Shown one piece after another: positions 1-11,439 of a stretch of 64,000 nt of DNA. The translations under genes were made by a program, and so were the position numbers. Every line of letters starts with the position of its first letter. The stretch's first letter is position 1. The stretch is from contig NZ_CP076024.1 in NCBI RefSeq assembly GCF_022788635.1, forward strand, positions 1,674,001-1,738,000, in the 5' to 3' direction. The notes beneath the pieces were generated by a model, which had not been told where the DNA came from, ran no database searches, and worked only from the letters and a program-made list of their open reading frames with translations. The stretch comes from Methylobacter sp. S3L5C (GTDB taxonomy: Bacteria; Pseudomonadota; Gammaproteobacteria; Methylococcales; Methylomonadaceae).

Positions 1-1516
1 ATCCTATACCATTATAAATACAGCCATGCTTTGGACTTTCCTTGCCCAGCCAACGCGCACAGAGCATCGGCGTGACCGTCAGCGAAATCAGCAACGACAC
101 CAGTACCGCCGCCGACAGCGTTACCGCAAACTCCCTGAACAAGCGGCCGACTACACCACCCATCAATAAAATGGGTAAGAACACGGCAATCAGCGATACA
201 CTCATTGCCATTACGGTAAAGCCGACTTCCTTGGCCCCCAATAATGCCGCCTTAAAAGGCGGCACACCTTTTTCGATATGACGATTGGTGTTTTCCAGAA
301 CGACAATGGCATCGTCAACGACAAAGCCTGTGGAGATGGTCAATGCCATCAGCGTTAAATTATTCAGACTGTAGTTAAATAAATACATGACGGCACAGGC
401 GCCGATCAGTGATACAGGTACCGCTATAATCGGTACGACTGTCGAGCGAAAATCCCGTAAAAACACCAGTACCACCAGAATCACCAAGCTAATGGCAATT
501 AACAAGCTGTGTTCGACTTCGGTAATTGAGGCCCTGATAGTTAACGATCTATCAACCACTACCGACAAATCAATAGTGCCGGGAATGTTGGCGCGTAGTT
601 CCGGCAACAAGGCCAGAACTTCATCGACAGTTTGAATGACATTGGCGAGTGGTTGTTTTCTGATAATCAGCAACACGGACGGTTTACCGTTTTTTAGTCC
701 GGTATTGCGCAGATCTTCTACAGAATCAACGGCCTCACCAAGATCAGCGATGGTAACCGGTGCGCCGTTGCGATAGCTGACGATTAACGGCATATAATCA
801 CTGGCTTTACGAGCCTGATCGTTAGCCAGAACCTGCCAGCGTTGCTTGCCGTTTTCTATGACTCCTTTGGGGCGCGTAACGTTGGTTTGGGTGATGGTAT
901 TTCTGACATCCTCTAAACCGATACCGTATTTGCTCAAGGAGTTTGGATTTAGTTCAACCCTTACCGCCGGTAGGGCGGCGCCGCCGATCTGTACCTGGCC
1001 GATACCGGGAGTCTGTGCTATTTTCTGTGCCAGGATGGTCGATGCCACGTCGTATAGTTGACCGCGACTAAGGCTATCCGAGGTTAACGCCAATATCAAA
1101 ATCGGCGAGTCGGCCGGATTATCGCGCCGGTAAGTAGGGCGATTGGGCATATTGACGGGCAACAGGCTGGCAGCGGCATTAATCGCCGCTTGCACATCAC
1201 GGCAAGCACCATTGATATCACGATCCAGATCAAATTGTAGGGTAATCTGGGTAGATCCCAATGAGCTGCTGGAGGTCATTTCGGTAATGCCCGCGATGCG
1301 TCCCAACGCCCGTTCCAGTGGCGTGGCGACCGAAGTCGACATGGTTTCAGCGCTGGCGCCGGGAAGCTGGGCCTGCACACTTACCGTCGGGAAATCCACC
1401 TGCGGCAACGATGACACCGGTAAATTTAAAAAGGCCAGCGTACCCACCAGAGCGATGGCAATTGTTAATAGTGTGGTGGCCACCGGTCGATAGATAAACA
1501 GTGCCGATAGATTCAT
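1..1516 (-). CDS. RND efflux pump inner-membrane subunit, MdtC-like (3' part outside window)
   Basis: About 505 N-terminal residues of an RND (AcrB-family) drug/proton antiporter are visible; the C-terminal half lies beyond the left edge. The start ([11 protein letters not shown]) shares its first base with the TAA stop of the upstream pump gene (TAATG), so the two are translationally coupled. The first membrane helix follows the start directly. The conserved TM4 stretch [13 protein letters not shown] near residue 400 carries the paired Asp residues needed for proton transfer. Two different RND subunits in tandem behind one membrane-fusion protein is the MdtABC/MuxABC arrangement, in which the two subunits form a mixed trimer. 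The substrate cannot be read from sequence. Confidence 0.9.
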   Translation of the reverse strand, partial: MNLSALFIYRPVATTLLTIAIALVGTLAFLNLPVSSLPQVDFPTVSVQAQLPGASAETMSTSVATPLERALGRIAGITEMTSSSSLGSTQITLQFDLDRDINGACRDVQAAINAAASLLPVNMPNRPTYRRDNPADSPILILALTSDSLSRGQLYDVASTILAQKIAQTPGIGQVQIGGAALPAVRVELNPNSLSKYGIGLEDVRNTITQTNVTRPKGVIENGKQRWQVLANDQARKASDYMPLIVSYRNGAPVTIADLGEAVDSVEDLRNTGLKNGKPSVLLIIRKQPLANVIQTVDEVLALLPELRANIPGTIDLSVVVDRSLTIRASITEVEHSLLIAISLVILVVLVFLRDFRSTVVPIIAVPVSLIGACAVMYLFNYSLNNLTLMALTISTGFVVDDAIVVLENTNRHIEKGVPPFKAALLGAKEVGFTVMAMSVSLIAVFLPILLMGGVVGRLFREFAVTLSAAVLVSLLISLTVTPMLCARWLGKESPKHGCIYNGIG

Positions 1517-4500
1517 TACAAACTGCCCTCGTTTTCGACAACTTCGGTTGGATTAAGGCGCACCCAACCGGAGACCCGTCTGGCCAGATTATCCATCCAT
1601 AAATAAATGACCGGCGTGGTATATAAGGTTAATAACTGGCTGACCAATAAACCGCCGACCATGGTAATTCCCAAGGGATGGCGTAACTCCGAGCCAACAC
1701 CACTACCCAGCATCAGTGGTAACGCGCCCAGTAATGCTGCCAACGTGGTCATTAGAATCGGTCGAAAGCGCAGTAAACAGGCTTGAAAAATAGCATCGGC
1801 TGGCGGCATAAGGTTTTTGCGCTCGGCTTCCAGGGCAAAATCTATCATCATGATGGCGTTCTTTTTGACAATGCCGATCAACAAAATAATGCCGATGATG
1901 CCGATAATACCCAGATCACCGCCAGAAATTATCAGTGCCAGTAATGCACCGACTCCGGCAGAAGGTAGTGTGGATAAAATGGTGATCGGGTGAATATAGC
2001 TTTCGTACAGTACGCCAAGGACAATGTACACGGTAATAATGGCCGCCAGAATCAACCATAGCGTGTTATCCAGAGAGGCTTTAAAAGCCAGTGCCGCGCC
2101 CTGATAACTGGTACGGATGCTTAATGGTAAACCGATCTCGTCTTTGGCGCGGTCGATAGCTTTCACGGCATCGCCCAGTGCGGCACCGTGAGCCAGATTA
2201 AATGACAGCGTGGCTACCGGAAACTGGTCGAGATGATTGATCGATAATGGTGTTGGCCGTTCCGATATTTCAGCTATCGCCGATAACGGAACTTGAGTGC
2301 CATTGCCGGAAGGAATACGTAAATCCTTGAGGGTTTCCGGGGAATGTTGGTCGGCAGGATCAACTTCAAGCACGACCCGATATTGGTTGGACTGGGTAAA
2401 AATAGTCGATACCAGTCGCTGCCCATAAGCGCTGTACAGTGTGTTATCGACTGCGGCAGTCGTGATGCCAAGGCGACTGGCGGTACTGCGGTCTATATTG
2501 ACATAGACTTGCCGACCTTGGTCCTGGACATCGCTGGTGACATCGCTAAATTCCGGTTGGCCGGTAAGTTGTTCTACCAGGCGTTGGGTCCAGCGGTTAA
2601 GTTCCTCCGGATCCGGGGTTTCGAGGGTAAACTGGTATTGGGTACGACTGACCCGATTTTCCATAGTCAGATCCTGTACCGGTTGTAAATACAAGGTAAC
2701 GCCGCTCAATTCGGCCAGTTTGAGTTTTAATCGGGCGATCACTTCGGAAGCGTTGACGGTGCGTTCGGCGTGCGGTTTCAGATTAATCAGGAAACGACCG
2801 CTATTGGGTGTGGTATTGATGCCATCGACACCGATAAACGAAGAAAGATTATCGACTGCCGGGTCTTCAAGAATCAGTTTACCCAGTTTTTGCTGATACT
2901 CGGCCATTGCTGAAAAAGATACGTTTTGTGGTGCTTCCGAAATACCCTGAATAATACCGGTATCTTGTATCGGGAAAAAGCCTTTGGGAATGGCGATGTA
3001 CAGTGTCACGGTTAATGCTACGGTGGCGAAAAAAACCAGCATGGTTAACGTTTGTCGTTGCAACACCCATTCCAGGCTACGGCCATAAGCGGCAATTAAT
3101 TTGTCGAACCAGTCGACGGCTTTATCAACTTCGTTATTGCCATGTTTGGAGTCCTGACGCAATAATTTGGCGCACATCATCGGTGTCAGGGTGAGCGATA
3201 CCATGGCAGAAATCAGGATTGCTACGGCCAGGGTAATGGCGAACTCCCTGAATAATCGCCCGACTACGTCACTCATAAACAGTAGCGGAATCAGCACGGC
3301 AATCAGTGAAAAGGTCAACGAAATGATGGTGAAACCAATTTGTTCAGAACCTTTCAGTGCGGCTTTTAACGGCGACTCGCCGCGTTCGATGTAGCGGGAA
3401 ATGTTCTCAATCACCACGATGGCATCGTCGACCACAAACCCCGTAGCAATGGTTAGTGCCATCAGGGTCAAGTTGTTAATGCTGAAACCGGCCAGATACA
3501 TGACGATAAAGGTACCGACCAGGGACAGGGGAACAGCAATGCCAGGAATGATCGTGGCAGGCACATTGCGCAGAAATACAAAAATGACCATTACCACCAG
3601 CACAATAGCCAGCAGTAATTCAAATTGCACATCATGTATTGAGGCGCGTATCGTCACGGTACGGTCGGTTAACGGTACGACTTCAATGCTAAGCGGTAAG
3701 GAGGCCTGTAATTTTGGCAGCAGTTCTTTTATGCTGTCGACGACTTCGATGACGTTTGCTCCCGGTTGACGTTGGATATTGACGATTACCGCGGCCTTGT
3801 CATTAGCCCAGGCTGCCAGGCGGACATTTTCGGCGCCGTCTACGACGTCGGCTACTTCAGACATTTTTACCGGTGCGCCGTTACGGTAGGCAATGATCAA
3901 GTCGCGATATTCCGCCGCAGAGCGCAGCTGATCGTTACTATCAATGATTGCCGAGCGCATCGGACCATTAAACATACCCTTGGGTTGATTGACGTTGGCG
4001 GCCGCGATTACCGTGCGTACATCTTCCAGACTAATGCCATAAGCTGCCAGTGCTTTGTGGTTGACTTGTACGCGTACCGCCGGCCGCTGGCCACCACTAA
4101 TGCCAACCAAACCGACGCCGGGTAACTGGGCGATTTTTTGCGCCAATCGGGTATCGACCAGATCTTCAACCTTGAATAAGGGCAACGCTTTGGAGCTGAT
4201 TGCCAGCGTCATAATGGGTGTGTCTGCCGGATTAACCTTGCTGTATATGGGTGCTTGCGGTAAGTCGTCGGGGAGGAAATTACTGGCTGCATTAATTGCT
4301 GCCTGTACTGATTGCTCGGCAACATCCAGATCCAGGGTTAGATTAAATTGCAGGGTAATTACCGAAGCACCACCGGAACTGGTCGATGACATTTGGGTAA
4401 GACCGGGCATTTGGCCGAACTGGCGTTCCAGTGGCGCAGTGATCACCGAGGTCATGACATCGGGACTGGCACCCGGATACAAGGTGACTACTTGTATGGT

Positions 4501-4659
4501 TGGATAATCGACTTGCGGTAAGGCTGAAACCGGTAACAAACGGTAAGCCAGTATGCCGACCAATAACATGGCCACCATTAACAGTGAGGTCGCCACCGGC
4601 CGTAAAATGAACAGTCGGGAAGGATTGAAATTCGCCAGCGCTTGCGTTGAGGATGTCAT
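1516..4659 (-). CDS. RND efflux pump inner-membrane subunit, MdtB-like
   Basis: This 1047-residue RND transporter has full family length. It shows the N-terminal helix (about residues 15-35), the porter loops, the TM4 motif [14 protein letters not shown] with its Asp pair near residue 405, a second set of helices from about residue 540, and the conserved [14 protein letters not shown] stretch near residue 950. It begins 2 nt after the membrane-fusion gene and overlaps the next pump gene by one base. By family knowledge it works in the inner membrane as part of a tripartite proton-driven efflux system, with the outer-membrane channel probably supplied from elsewhere. MdtB-like is inferred from gene order; the substrate is unknown. 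Confidence 0.92.
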   Translation of the reverse strand: MTSSTQALANFNPSRLFILRPVATSLLMVAMLLVGILAYRLLPVSALPQVDYPTIQVVTLYPGASPDVMTSVITAPLERQFGQMPGLTQMSSTSSGGASVITLQFNLTLDLDVAEQSVQAAINAASNFLPDDLPQAPIYSKVNPADTPIMTLAISSKALPLFKVEDLVDTRLAQKIAQLPGVGLVGISGGQRPAVRVQVNHKALAAYGISLEDVRTVIAAANVNQPKGMFNGPMRSAIIDSNDQLRSAAEYRDLIIAYRNGAPVKMSEVADVVDGAENVRLAAWANDKAAVIVNIQRQPGANVIEVVDSIKELLPKLQASLPLSIEVVPLTDRTVTIRASIHDVQFELLLAIVLVVMVIFVFLRNVPATIIPGIAVPLSLVGTFIVMYLAGFSINNLTLMALTIATGFVVDDAIVVIENISRYIERGESPLKAALKGSEQIGFTIISLTFSLIAVLIPLLFMSDVVGRLFREFAITLAVAILISAMVSLTLTPMMCAKLLRQDSKHGNNEVDKAVDWFDKLIAAYGRSLEWVLQRQTLTMLVFFATVALTVTLYIAIPKGFFPIQDTGIIQGISEAPQNVSFSAMAEYQQKLGKLILEDPAVDNLSSFIGVDGINTTPNSGRFLINLKPHAERTVNASEVIARLKLKLAELSGVTLYLQPVQDLTMENRVSRTQYQFTLETPDPEELNRWTQRLVEQLTGQPEFSDVTSDVQDQGRQVYVNIDRSTASRLGITTAAVDNTLYSAYGQRLVSTIFTQSNQYRVVLEVDPADQHSPETLKDLRIPSGNGTQVPLSAIAEISERPTPLSINHLDQFPVATLSFNLAHGAALGDAVKAIDRAKDEIGLPLSIRTSYQGAALAFKASLDNTLWLILAAIITVYIVLGVLYESYIHPITILSTLPSAGVGALLALIISGGDLGIIGIIGIILLIGIVKKNAIMMIDFALEAERKNLMPPADAIFQACLLRFRPILMTTLAALLGALPLMLGSGVGSELRHPLGITMVGGLLVSQLLTLYTTPVIYLWMDNLARRVSGWVRLNPTEVVENEGSL

Positions 4660-4661
4660 GA

Positions 4662-5933
4662 TTATGAACGCCGATCGCGTTTACGAAACCTGGCTTCGGG
4701 TTTGGTTAACGTATCGGGACTGGCCGCTACGGTTTGGCCATCTTTTTGGGCAATATCGACCAGACTGCCTTCGTGAAGCCGGTCGGTACCTTCTACTACC
4801 ACCGTTTCATTGGCAGCAAGGTTGGTCAGTACGACTACTTTGTCGGCTTCGATTGGCCCCACGGTAATTCGGCGCAGTTGTGCTTTTTTTTCCTGATTGA
4901 TTACATAAACAAACGCGCCTTCGCCATCATGCTGAATGGCGGCACTGGATACCAGCGTGGCGTCGGGCAGAGTTTCCAGATGCATTTTGACGTTGACGAA
5001 CTGATTGGCGAACAGAGTGCTTTCGTTATTATCAAATTGCGCCTTTAGTTTTAGTGTGCCCGTAGTGGGATCAATCTGGTTATCGATGGCCAGTAATTTA
5101 CCTTCGGCCAGTTTGATTTTTCCGGCACGGTCATACGCAACCACGGTAACGGACTGATTGGAGCGCCAACGTTGTATTACTTGCTGTACTTTGTCTTCGG
5201 GCAGGGTAAATACGACGCTAATGGGTTGTAGCTGGGTAATTACCACTAAACCGTTAGTATCATTGGTATGAACAATATTGCCTTGATCAATTTGGCGCAG
5301 TCCCACTCGTCCGGGAATCGGCGAGGTTAGTCGTGCATAGCCAAGCTGGAGTTTGGCGTTATTGACCTGGGCTTTATCCATTTCTACGGTACCTTGATAT
5401 TGTTTAACCTGAGCTTGCTGGGTCACGGTCTGTTGAGCGGAAATGGAGTCCTGTGCCAGTAGTTTTTGATAGCGGTCATGGTCTATTTCGGCATTTTGTA
5501 GTAAAGCCTGATCACGTAGCAACTGACCTTCAACCTGTTGCAACTGTATTTGAAACGGGCGTGGATCAATTTCCGCCAGTAGCTCGCCTTCCTTAACCAT
5601 TTGGCCTTCGCTGAAAGCTACCCGCACCAGTTCGCCGTCAACTCTGGGTCGTAAAGTTACGGTTCGCAGCGCGGTTACCGTGCCCAAGCCATTCAGATAC
5701 ACTGGAAAATCAGCTTTTCCGGCAGTTTCTATCGCTACGGCTGCCGGTGCCTCATAATTTTCGCGTCCACGTTTACCATCAGCGGCACCAAACTTGCCAT
5801 CGGGTGCCGCTGAGGACTGCTGAAAATAAAAGCCGACGGCCGTAATCGCCAACACGATCAGTGAGCCGGGCAGTATATAAGCTCTGCGTCGACCGGCGAG
5901 TGGCGTTGATTGGTGGTGCTTGTTTTCACTCAT
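4662..5933 (-). CDS. RND efflux membrane-fusion (periplasmic adaptor) protein, MdtA-like
   Basis: The 423-residue adaptor links the RND pump to an outer-membrane channel. An N-terminal membrane anchor is visible (about residues 18-38), followed by the first lipoyl half ([30 protein letters not shown]), a coiled-coil hairpin (about 130-190), the second lipoyl half ([20 protein letters not shown]), a beta-barrel and a C-terminal membrane-proximal domain. The arrangement is typical of the HlyD/AcrA family and closest to MdtA. The gene lies 11 nt after a TetR-type regulator gene and 2 nt before the first pump gene, so one operon is likely. The last residues are rich in Arg and Lys. Confidence 0.92.
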   Translation of the reverse strand: MSENKHHQSTPLAGRRRAYILPGSLIVLAITAVGFYFQQSSAAPDGKFGAADGKRGRENYEAPAAVAIETAGKADFPVYLNGLGTVTALRTVTLRPRVDGELVRVAFSEGQMVKEGELLAEIDPRPFQIQLQQVEGQLLRDQALLQNAEIDHDRYQKLLAQDSISAQQTVTQQAQVKQYQGTVEMDKAQVNNAKLQLGYARLTSPIPGRVGLRQIDQGNIVHTNDTNGLVVITQLQPISVVFTLPEDKVQQVIQRWRSNQSVTVVAYDRAGKIKLAEGKLLAIDNQIDPTTGTLKLKAQFDNNESTLFANQFVNVKMHLETLPDATLVSSAAIQHDGEGAFVYVINQEKKAQLRRITVGPIEADKVVVLTNLAANETVVVEGTDRLHEGSLVDIAQKDGQTVAASPDTLTKPEARFRKRDRRS

Positions 5934-5944
5934 ACGAACAGTTT

Positions 5945-6589
5945 TTAATTAAGGGTTTGAGAACGGATGGCTTGGATGCCCGCCAGAGAAAATTGCACGA
6001 TGTGTTCGGCAAAAGCTTTGCTGTCGCCCAAGTCGCTGGCAGGGCTACGAAAATGGCGGGCATTTTGCATGTGTTTTAAGCGCAACAAATGAAAACATTG
6101 GCCCATAATACTGGTATGGCAATATTGAATCTGCTGATCGCTTGCTGCTTGCCCAAGGCATTCCTTTAACAAACCGATCATTTGCAAGCGTTGCGGATTG
6201 ATTTCTTTTTCCATAATGTCGGAAAGCAGTCGGGTTGGCTGTGCCATTTCTTTATTGATAATGGCAAAAGAATAAGAGTTATCGTCAGTAACCCGATTGA
6301 TTAATGACCGGATTCTTCCGGCTAAGCGCTGTTCAGCCGGAGCATCTGTCCTTACTCCACCATTTGGAGGATACAAACTCAGTTCCTTGTTAAAGGCAAA
6401 GCGCCAGGATTCCAGATACAGGGTTTCTTTATCACGAAAATGATAATTAACTGAAGCGATATTGGTTTCTGCTTGTTCGCAAATTTCGGCTATCGTCGAT
6501 TCCTGAAAACCTTTCTCGGAAAAAATGCGACTGGCTGCTGTTAACAGGCGATTACGGGTCTTTTCAGACTTGGTTTTCAGGCTAGTCAT
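5945..6589 (-). CDS. TetR-family regulator with DUF1956-type C-terminus (CerR/CecR-like)
   Basis: This 214-residue regulator has an N-terminal TetR helix-turn-helix (about residues 10-60: TRNRLLTAASRIFSEKGF, then TIAEICEQAETNIASVNYHF) and a ligand domain resembling the CecR/YbiH (DUF1956) group, with the conserved INKEMAQPT stretch near residue 115. It is the first gene of the run leading into the membrane-fusion and RND genes, only 11 nt before the adaptor start. It therefore probably represses its own operon until a ligand binds, which is inference from family and position. I found no convincing operator palindrome upstream. Confidence 0.88.
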   Translation of the reverse strand: MTSLKTKSEKTRNRLLTAASRIFSEKGFQESTIAEICEQAETNIASVNYHFRDKETLYLESWRFAFNKELSLYPPNGGVRTDAPAEQRLAGRIRSLINRVTDDNSYSFAIINKEMAQPTRLLSDIMEKEINPQRLQMIGLLKECLGQAASDQQIQYCHTSIMGQCFHLLRLKHMQNARHFRSPASDLGDSKAFAEHIVQFSLAGIQAIRSQTLN

Positions 6590-7139
6590 AGGCTAAAAAA
6601 ATGAACAAGTGATTAATCCCGATGGCTAATTAAAATTTATAATTCAAACGTACATTAGGTTAAGCAAAACACATGCCAAACAATGGCCTGTTGTTATTGG
6701 TTAATTATTCTTGTTTTAAGCCGATGCGCTGCTTAAATATCAGCAGTCTTTGCTTGCGGCATGACTGCCAGACAACAGTCCGCTATTTTTTATAGCGGGT
6801 GCCATAATGGATGTTCGTTTTGAATTTTATGTCAGCCGTAGGTATGGCATGAATTAGCTAAATCTATTGATTTAACCAATGTTGCGAAGTTAAAAAGCTT
6901 GCCGAACGAGGTAAGGAACGAGCACGAAATAACTTGAGTGAGTAGTGCCGGCAATACGGTAAAGTTAGAAAACTAAAATCTTGAACAAAAATTTATAATG
7001 CCGTCCGCTTACTCGGCAGGTGATTCGATGTATGAAACTAAAAAGTGGGTGTTGACTTGTGCCAAAATTGGCTCTCTATTGGCTGAAGAGAGCTTTAAAG
7101 TTAGTTGCAACACAAAATATTACTGTATAACAGCCAAGA
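6590..7139. other. Gene-free stretch between the efflux operon and the molybdenum hydroxylase
   Basis: No supported gene lies here. The part next to 6590 should hold the minus-strand promoter of the tetR/RND operon; a TATAAA-like box is present near 6640 but no good -35 box accompanies it. A perfect 7-bp hairpin (CCGCTAT, five T, ATAGCGG) sits at 6780-6798 without a T-run on either side, so it is not a standard terminator. A plus-strand frame at 6998-7198 runs into the antisense of the next gene and is not convincing. Confidence 0.5.
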
Positions 7140-9392
7140 TTAACTCCAGCTCAGATCAGTTCGCAGTAATGGCAATTGACGAACGCGTATCCCCGTAGCG
7201 GCGAAAATCGCATTGCACACTGCCGGTGCCAAAGGCGGTAGCGCAGGTTCACCCAAACCGGTTACCGGATAGACAGTCTTGAGAAAATGCACATCTACCC
7301 GAGTCGGAGCATCGGCTATACGAAGCAGCGGATAATCACCGAAATTGCTCTGGACAATCCGTCCCTTCTCGATATTCAGCTCCTGAAACATCAACGCACT
7401 AAGACCGTCAATCACCGAACCCTGGACTTGATTTTCCGCTCCGCTGAGATTAACGATTTGTGCACCAATGTCAGTTGAAACCACAACACGGTCAACCTTA
7501 AGTTTACCTTCCATGGACACGGTAACTTCAGCGACCTGGGCAATGTAACCACGATGACTAAAATGGAATGCGATGCCTTGACCTTGACCACGTGGAAAGG
7601 TTTTTTTCCCCCATTCAGATTTTTCTGCCACATGTTGTAAGACATGCTTCATACGATTGACGTCATAGGGTATATCCTGCTTCCCCGTTCCGGGGATAAC
7701 GTCCTTATTACCCAAAATTTCCAGACGAAATTCCAAAGGATCACGTCCCGCAGCATGAGCCAGTTCATCAATAAAACTGTGAAACACCCAAGCCAATACG
7801 TTACTGCGTGGTGCACGCCAAGGCCCCATTGGAATATTGCACTCAAGCGGTGTTTGCTCCAACAGACAGTTTTCAACCCAACGACCGGGAAATTCATCGC
7901 CGGACAGATTGGCACCGCTACCTAGTTCCAGTGACGACTTACCGTCTTTAATAACCTTATGGGCAAAGGTAACAAAATGGTTATGCCAAGCGACTAATTT
8001 ACCTTGGTCATTAAGTCCGCCACGCAAAAAATGAAAACCACCGGCGCGATACTGATCATGCTGTAAGTCGTCTTCGCGCGTCCAGGTCAACTTAACGGGC
8101 ACCTTTACCTGTTGAGCAATGGCCGCCGCTTCGATAATATAATCAGGAATCAAGCGCCGCCCAAAACCACCGCCGCTACGGGTAATATGTAAAATGATTT
8201 TGTCTTTAGGAATACCTAACGTTTCCGTGACAATTTTTTGACCGGCTTCCGGGTTTTGTGTAGGCGCCCAGATTTCCATGGCTCCATCTTTGTACCAAGC
8301 CGTACAATTTTGCGGCTCTATGCTGGCATGCGATATAAAGGGGTAACTATAAGCCGCATCTACCTTTTTCACAGATCCGTCAAGCGCAGCCTTAATATTG
8401 CCATCATTACGTAAAATCTCAGTACCGGGTTGAGTGGACAACTCCTTGGCCTTGGCAGTAAATCCTGCCCAGCTTTCCGCTGCTGCCTCGCCATCATCCC
8501 AGACAACTTTCAGTTGTTTGCGGGCACTGAATGCAGTCCAAGTCGAGTCGGCCAAGATAGCCACACCGGGCAATAAACCCTTAAGATCAGATCCTCCACT
8601 GATAATAAAGGCATTGCGTATACCTGGTAGCGACTTGATTTTATCCAGATTGGCACTAACGACCTTACCTCCGAAAACAGGTGACTTCTCGTAAACAGCA
8701 TATAGCATCCCTGGCAACTTAACGTCGATACCGAATAAAGGTTTGCCGGTAACAATACCCGGATTATCGACACCACCGATACGAGTGCCCAGCAGTTTAT
8801 AATCTTTTGAGTCCTTCAAGTGAACTGATTCGGGAGCTGGAACCGGTAAGGTGGAAGCCTTTTCGACCAGCTTGCCATAATTCAGTTGCCTCCCGCTGGC
8901 AAGATGATGAATGGCACTGTCTTTCGCGATAAGCTCGGTTGCCGGAAGCTTCCAAAGCTCTGCGGCCGCTGTGATAAGCATGGTACGTGCAGTAGCACCG
9001 AGCCGATGAAATTCCTCGTAATTGGTCGGTGTTGAACGCGAGCCACCGGCACTTTGACTCCCATAAACGGGATCAAGATCGCCCTGAAGGATAACGACAT
9101 CCTTCCAGTTGACCTCCAGTTCTTCAGCGATCACCATAGGTAGTGAGGTTTTTATACCTTGGCCGATTTCAGGCTGCTTGCTGATCAACGTCACTTTGCC
9201 GCTGAGTGCAATATGAATAAAGGCATTGGGTTTAAATCCTGCCGTTTCTGAAATAGTGGATGGCTTGGCGACTCGTTTCGCTGCGCTGTCAGCCGGATTA
9301 AGATAAAAACCAAGAACCAGTCCCCCACCAGCAAGTGCTGTTTTGCGGAAAAAATCACGCCGACCGGCATTTTCAAGATTGACTGAGTTCAT
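7140..9392 (-). CDS. Molybdopterin-binding subunit of an exported aldehyde/isoquinoline-type oxidoreductase (IorB-like)
   Basis: The 750-residue protein belongs to the xanthine dehydrogenase (large-subunit) family in its IorB form. The N-terminus has a twin-arginine motif (RRDFFRK, residues 11-17) and a hydrophobic stretch ending near residue 35, so the folded cofactor-loaded enzyme is probably exported. Family motifs include SGGGFGRR (about 405-412) and the C-terminal [12 protein letters not shown] stretch (about 712-723), whose Glu is the expected catalytic base at the molybdenum. The gene overlaps the 2Fe-2S subunit gene by 4 nt (ATGA). Electrons are usually passed to a cytochrome c, but none is adjacent. 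The substrate (aldehyde, N-heterocycle or other) cannot be told from sequence. Confidence 0.88.
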   Translation of the reverse strand: MNSVNLENAGRRDFFRKTALAGGGLVLGFYLNPADSAAKRVAKPSTISETAGFKPNAFIHIALSGKVTLISKQPEIGQGIKTSLPMVIAEELEVNWKDVVILQGDLDPVYGSQSAGGSRSTPTNYEEFHRLGATARTMLITAAAELWKLPATELIAKDSAIHHLASGRQLNYGKLVEKASTLPVPAPESVHLKDSKDYKLLGTRIGGVDNPGIVTGKPLFGIDVKLPGMLYAVYEKSPVFGGKVVSANLDKIKSLPGIRNAFIISGGSDLKGLLPGVAILADSTWTAFSARKQLKVVWDDGEAAAESWAGFTAKAKELSTQPGTEILRNDGNIKAALDGSVKKVDAAYSYPFISHASIEPQNCTAWYKDGAMEIWAPTQNPEAGQKIVTETLGIPKDKIILHITRSGGGFGRRLIPDYIIEAAAIAQQVKVPVKLTWTREDDLQHDQYRAGGFHFLRGGLNDQGKLVAWHNHFVTFAHKVIKDGKSSLELGSGANLSGDEFPGRWVENCLLEQTPLECNIPMGPWRAPRSNVLAWVFHSFIDELAHAAGRDPLEFRLEILGNKDVIPGTGKQDIPYDVNRMKHVLQHVAEKSEWGKKTFPRGQGQGIAFHFSHRGYIAQVAEVTVSMEGKLKVDRVVVSTDIGAQIVNLSGAENQVQGSVIDGLSALMFQELNIEKGRIVQSNFGDYPLLRIADAPTRVDVHFLKTVYPVTGLGEPALPPLAPAVCNAIFAATGIRVRQLPLLRTDLSWS

Positions 9393-9862
9393 ATTGATTC
9401 CTTACTGGCGATTTCTGCTACACGGTGGATGCCTGCACGAATACGAAGATAGGTACCGCAACGACACAAATTACCGCCCAGAGCAGTATCAATGTCCTCA
9501 TCCGAGGGCTGTGGGTTTTTCTTCAATAATGCCGCTGCAGTCATGATTTGACCCGCCTGACAGTAACCGCATTGCGGTACATCAAGTTCTTGCCAGACTT
9601 TTTGTAAAGGATGTTCGCCATTTGGACTCAATCCTTCTATGGTGGTTATTTTGCTTTTACCGACTTTGGCGATGGGGGTCAGGCAAGCCCGGGCAGGCTC
9701 GCCGTTAATATGCACAGTACAAACGCCGCACTGACCGATACCACAACCAAATTTAGTACCAACCAAATTTAAATGATCTCGCAACACCCACAACAAAGGA
9801 GTATCAGAGGTAACGTCTACGGTTTTTGGCTTACCGTTTATGTTGAGATGGTATTTACTCAT
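9389..9862 (-). CDS. (2Fe-2S)-binding small subunit of the same hydroxylase (IorA-like)
   Basis: The 157-residue protein has the two-cluster layout of xanthine-dehydrogenase small subunits. A plant-ferredoxin-type cluster uses Cys40, Cys45, Cys48 and Cys60, and a second helical-domain cluster uses Cys98, Cys101, Cys133 and Cys135 ([11 protein letters not shown] and NLCRCGTY). It carries electrons from the molybdenum centre of the overlapping large subunit. It has no signal peptide of its own, so it would be co-exported with the twin-arginine partner, as known for this family. A 135-nt gap separates it from the superoxide-reductase-like gene upstream on the same strand. Confidence 0.92.
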   Translation of the reverse strand: MSKYHLNINGKPKTVDVTSDTPLLWVLRDHLNLVGTKFGCGIGQCGVCTVHINGEPARACLTPIAKVGKSKITTIEGLSPNGEHPLQKVWQELDVPQCGYCQAGQIMTAAALLKKNPQPSDEDIDTALGGNLCRCGTYLRIRAGIHRVAEIASKESI

Positions 9863-9997
9863 GAAATAGATTCTCGTGTTATAAATAACTTAACTTTAAC
9901 GGATATTCTTGACCAGACTTTGTTTTAAGAAATGGTGGTTTTATGCATTTTCTGCATCAAAATGTCCATATTATTTCATTTTCATTCTTAAAAGCAG

Positions 9998-10426
9998 CTA
10001 CACCTCAGAGCTATTTAACCAAAGATCATGTTTGTTACACAAACTGAGTGCGTACACCGTACCACTATAATTTGTCAGCGTAAATGTTGAAATAGCCGCG
10101 TTATCCTTGGCTGGATCAAATAAATGTTCATCGATAAATTTATAATTTTTATCCAGTAAAACATGCTTGACAATATAATGCTCGTAACCTTTTATCTCGT
10201 GTGGAGTAATAATTTTTACGTTGGTAATGTCCCCTGCCTTGGTAAAATCAATAGTGGGTAGATGAGTCGCTACTTTTCCAGCCCAACGCCCTGGCGCTTC
10301 CTTAGTGTAATAAATATCTCTTGATGCGGTCACCGACTCATTACCAGCGGCCAATGCCAGCTTGGGTATAATAAGACTTCCACCTGCACTTGCTAAACTT
10401 AAGCGTATAAAATTACGACGTTCCAT
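9998..10426 (-). CDS. Exported superoxide reductase-like protein (desulfoferrodoxin iron-binding domain), copy 1
   Basis: The 142-residue protein starts with a twin-arginine-type leader (MERRNFIRLSLAS) and continues as a single class-II superoxide reductase (neelaredoxin) domain. The mononuclear iron ligands are recognisable as His55 (ATHLP), His76 and His83 (TPHEIKGYEHYI), Cys130 and His133 (ALSLCNKHDLW). The His-to-His loop is one residue longer than in textbook members, and a Lys (residue 51) precedes the first His by four positions. The expected job is reduction of superoxide to peroxide outside the cytoplasm. A close paralogue lies at 55440-55868. SoxY/SoxZ was considered, but the CN-x-H-x-LW ending argues for superoxide reductase. 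Confidence 0.75.
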   Translation of the reverse strand: MERRNFIRLSLASAGGSLIIPKLALAAGNESVTASRDIYYTKEAPGRWAGKVATHLPTIDFTKAGDITNVKIITPHEIKGYEHYIVKHVLLDKNYKFIDEHLFDPAKDNAAISTFTLTNYSGTVYALSLCNKHDLWLNSSEV

Positions 10427-10555
10427 AGTATTTCCTTGTGATTATTTAGAGGTAAACTGCTTTGAATATCACGGGCTACTTGTTTTTTTTAAAGGGTATC
10501 TGAATAGGATTTTTATCGGTAAGAAACTATTCAAGCCAAAGAAATTGCAAGAGTT

Positions 10556-11290
10556 TTAATTAATTGTAAAACAATAAAATAAGCCTGCACCACCAGTTTT
10601 AACCAGATTTTCCTGACTACATCCTTTGCTGGCATGCGCTGAATTCCAGGAGATATTACCGCCGCCCGTACGATCGAAATGACCAACCTGAGCTGAACCG
10701 TCTATGCCGCTACTGGTATAATTTTTACAGGTATGATCGTCAGCATCCGTAAAAGCGGTGCCGTCAGGCTGAGAACCGGTAAGAATATCGTGCTCATTGG
10801 GCTTGTCCCCAGCACCTTTAATCGCTTCACTTTTCTCGGTAATCGCAGTTGTTCTGCTTAAATTATTACCGAGTCTTGCAGCTTCCAGACTATCGCCATG
10901 TAAATGTTCAACATTCTTGGCCACCTCCACACCTTTCGCGTTGTACCAAGGGCCTTGCCCAATCCGGGTACGGGCATGAACTGCTGGTTGGCCATCAACG
11001 GCTTGGGTACTTAAGTAAGCGTGCCAAATCTTGTTAACACTCCCCGACACTTGTGCAAGTTTTTGGCAATGATCGTCAGCGCCCGTCAAACCACCGAGTT
11101 CCGCTCCTTTACCTATTCCTACACTGGTAATAAAAAAACTCAATGGCTCTTTAGCTTTGGCATCAACCGCAGGGATAGTTGTTGGTACAGGAATTGGTAT
11201 CGGTATCGGACTCACAGACGCTGTCTGATCGGCAGCCAGGTTTACCGTAGAGCTTAGCAGTAGTGAAACAAACAGGAGAGACTTCTTCAT
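10556..11290 (-). CDS. Secreted lectin-like/endostatin-like protein of unknown function
   Basis: The 244-residue protein has a Sec signal peptide (about residues 1-20, ending NLAA), a short linker of alternating Pro and Ile/Val (about 27-40), and one compact domain. Four spaced Cys (DDHCQ, HTCKN, KGCSQ, FYCF) and motifs such as RIGQGPWYNAKG, VGHFDR, SWNSAH and GGAGLFYCF recall the C-type-lectin/endostatin fold; the similarity is from memory and unverified. A strong sigma-54 promoter candidate lies 37 nt upstream (11327-11345, minus strand). The superoxide-reductase-like and iorAB genes follow on the same strand. The ligand is unknown. Confidence 0.65.
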   Translation of the reverse strand: MKKSLLFVSLLLSSTVNLAADQTASVSPIPIPIPVPTTIPAVDAKAKEPLSFFITSVGIGKGAELGGLTGADDHCQKLAQVSGSVNKIWHAYLSTQAVDGQPAVHARTRIGQGPWYNAKGVEVAKNVEHLHGDSLEAARLGNNLSRTTAITEKSEAIKGAGDKPNEHDILTGSQPDGTAFTDADDHTCKNYTSSGIDGSAQVGHFDRTGGGNISWNSAHASKGCSQENLVKTGGAGLFYCFTIN

Positions 11291-11326
11291 GTTATTTTCT
11301 TGTTTATATTTTTAATATTACTAACT

Positions 11327-11345
11327 AGCAAATTTTGCGCCAAAA
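11327..11345 (-). promoter_or_regulatory. Sigma-54 promoter of the lectin-like gene
   Basis: Read on the minus strand the site is TTTTGGCGCAAAATTTGCT. It has the -24 GG (11341-11340) and -12 GC (11329-11328) exactly 10 nt apart and agrees with TTGGC...TTTGCT of the RpoN consensus. The predicted transcription start near 11316 gives a leader of about 26 nt. A bacterial enhancer-binding protein gene lies divergently next to it. Confidence 0.6.
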
Positions 11346-11439
11346 CTTATAGACAGTCGTTGGTCAGTACCGAATAATTTCATCAGAAATTATTTAAGCA
11401 ATTGTTTTAAAAGTTATTATTTTTTATTGGGATTTAGCG

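Noticed and set aside
6780-6798. Hairpin CCGCTAT/ATAGCGG as a terminator
   Set aside because: No T-run on either strand and no gene ending nearby; it could equally be an operator.
6998-7198. 66-codon plus-strand frame
   Set aside because: It overlaps the end of the iorB-like gene in antisense, has no ribosome site, and its product resembles nothing I know.
9998-10426. SoxY/SoxZ-like sulfur carrier as an alternative for the RR-leader protein
   Set aside because: There is no C-terminal GGCG-type swinging arm; the CN-x-H-x-LW ending and His pattern fit superoxide reductase.
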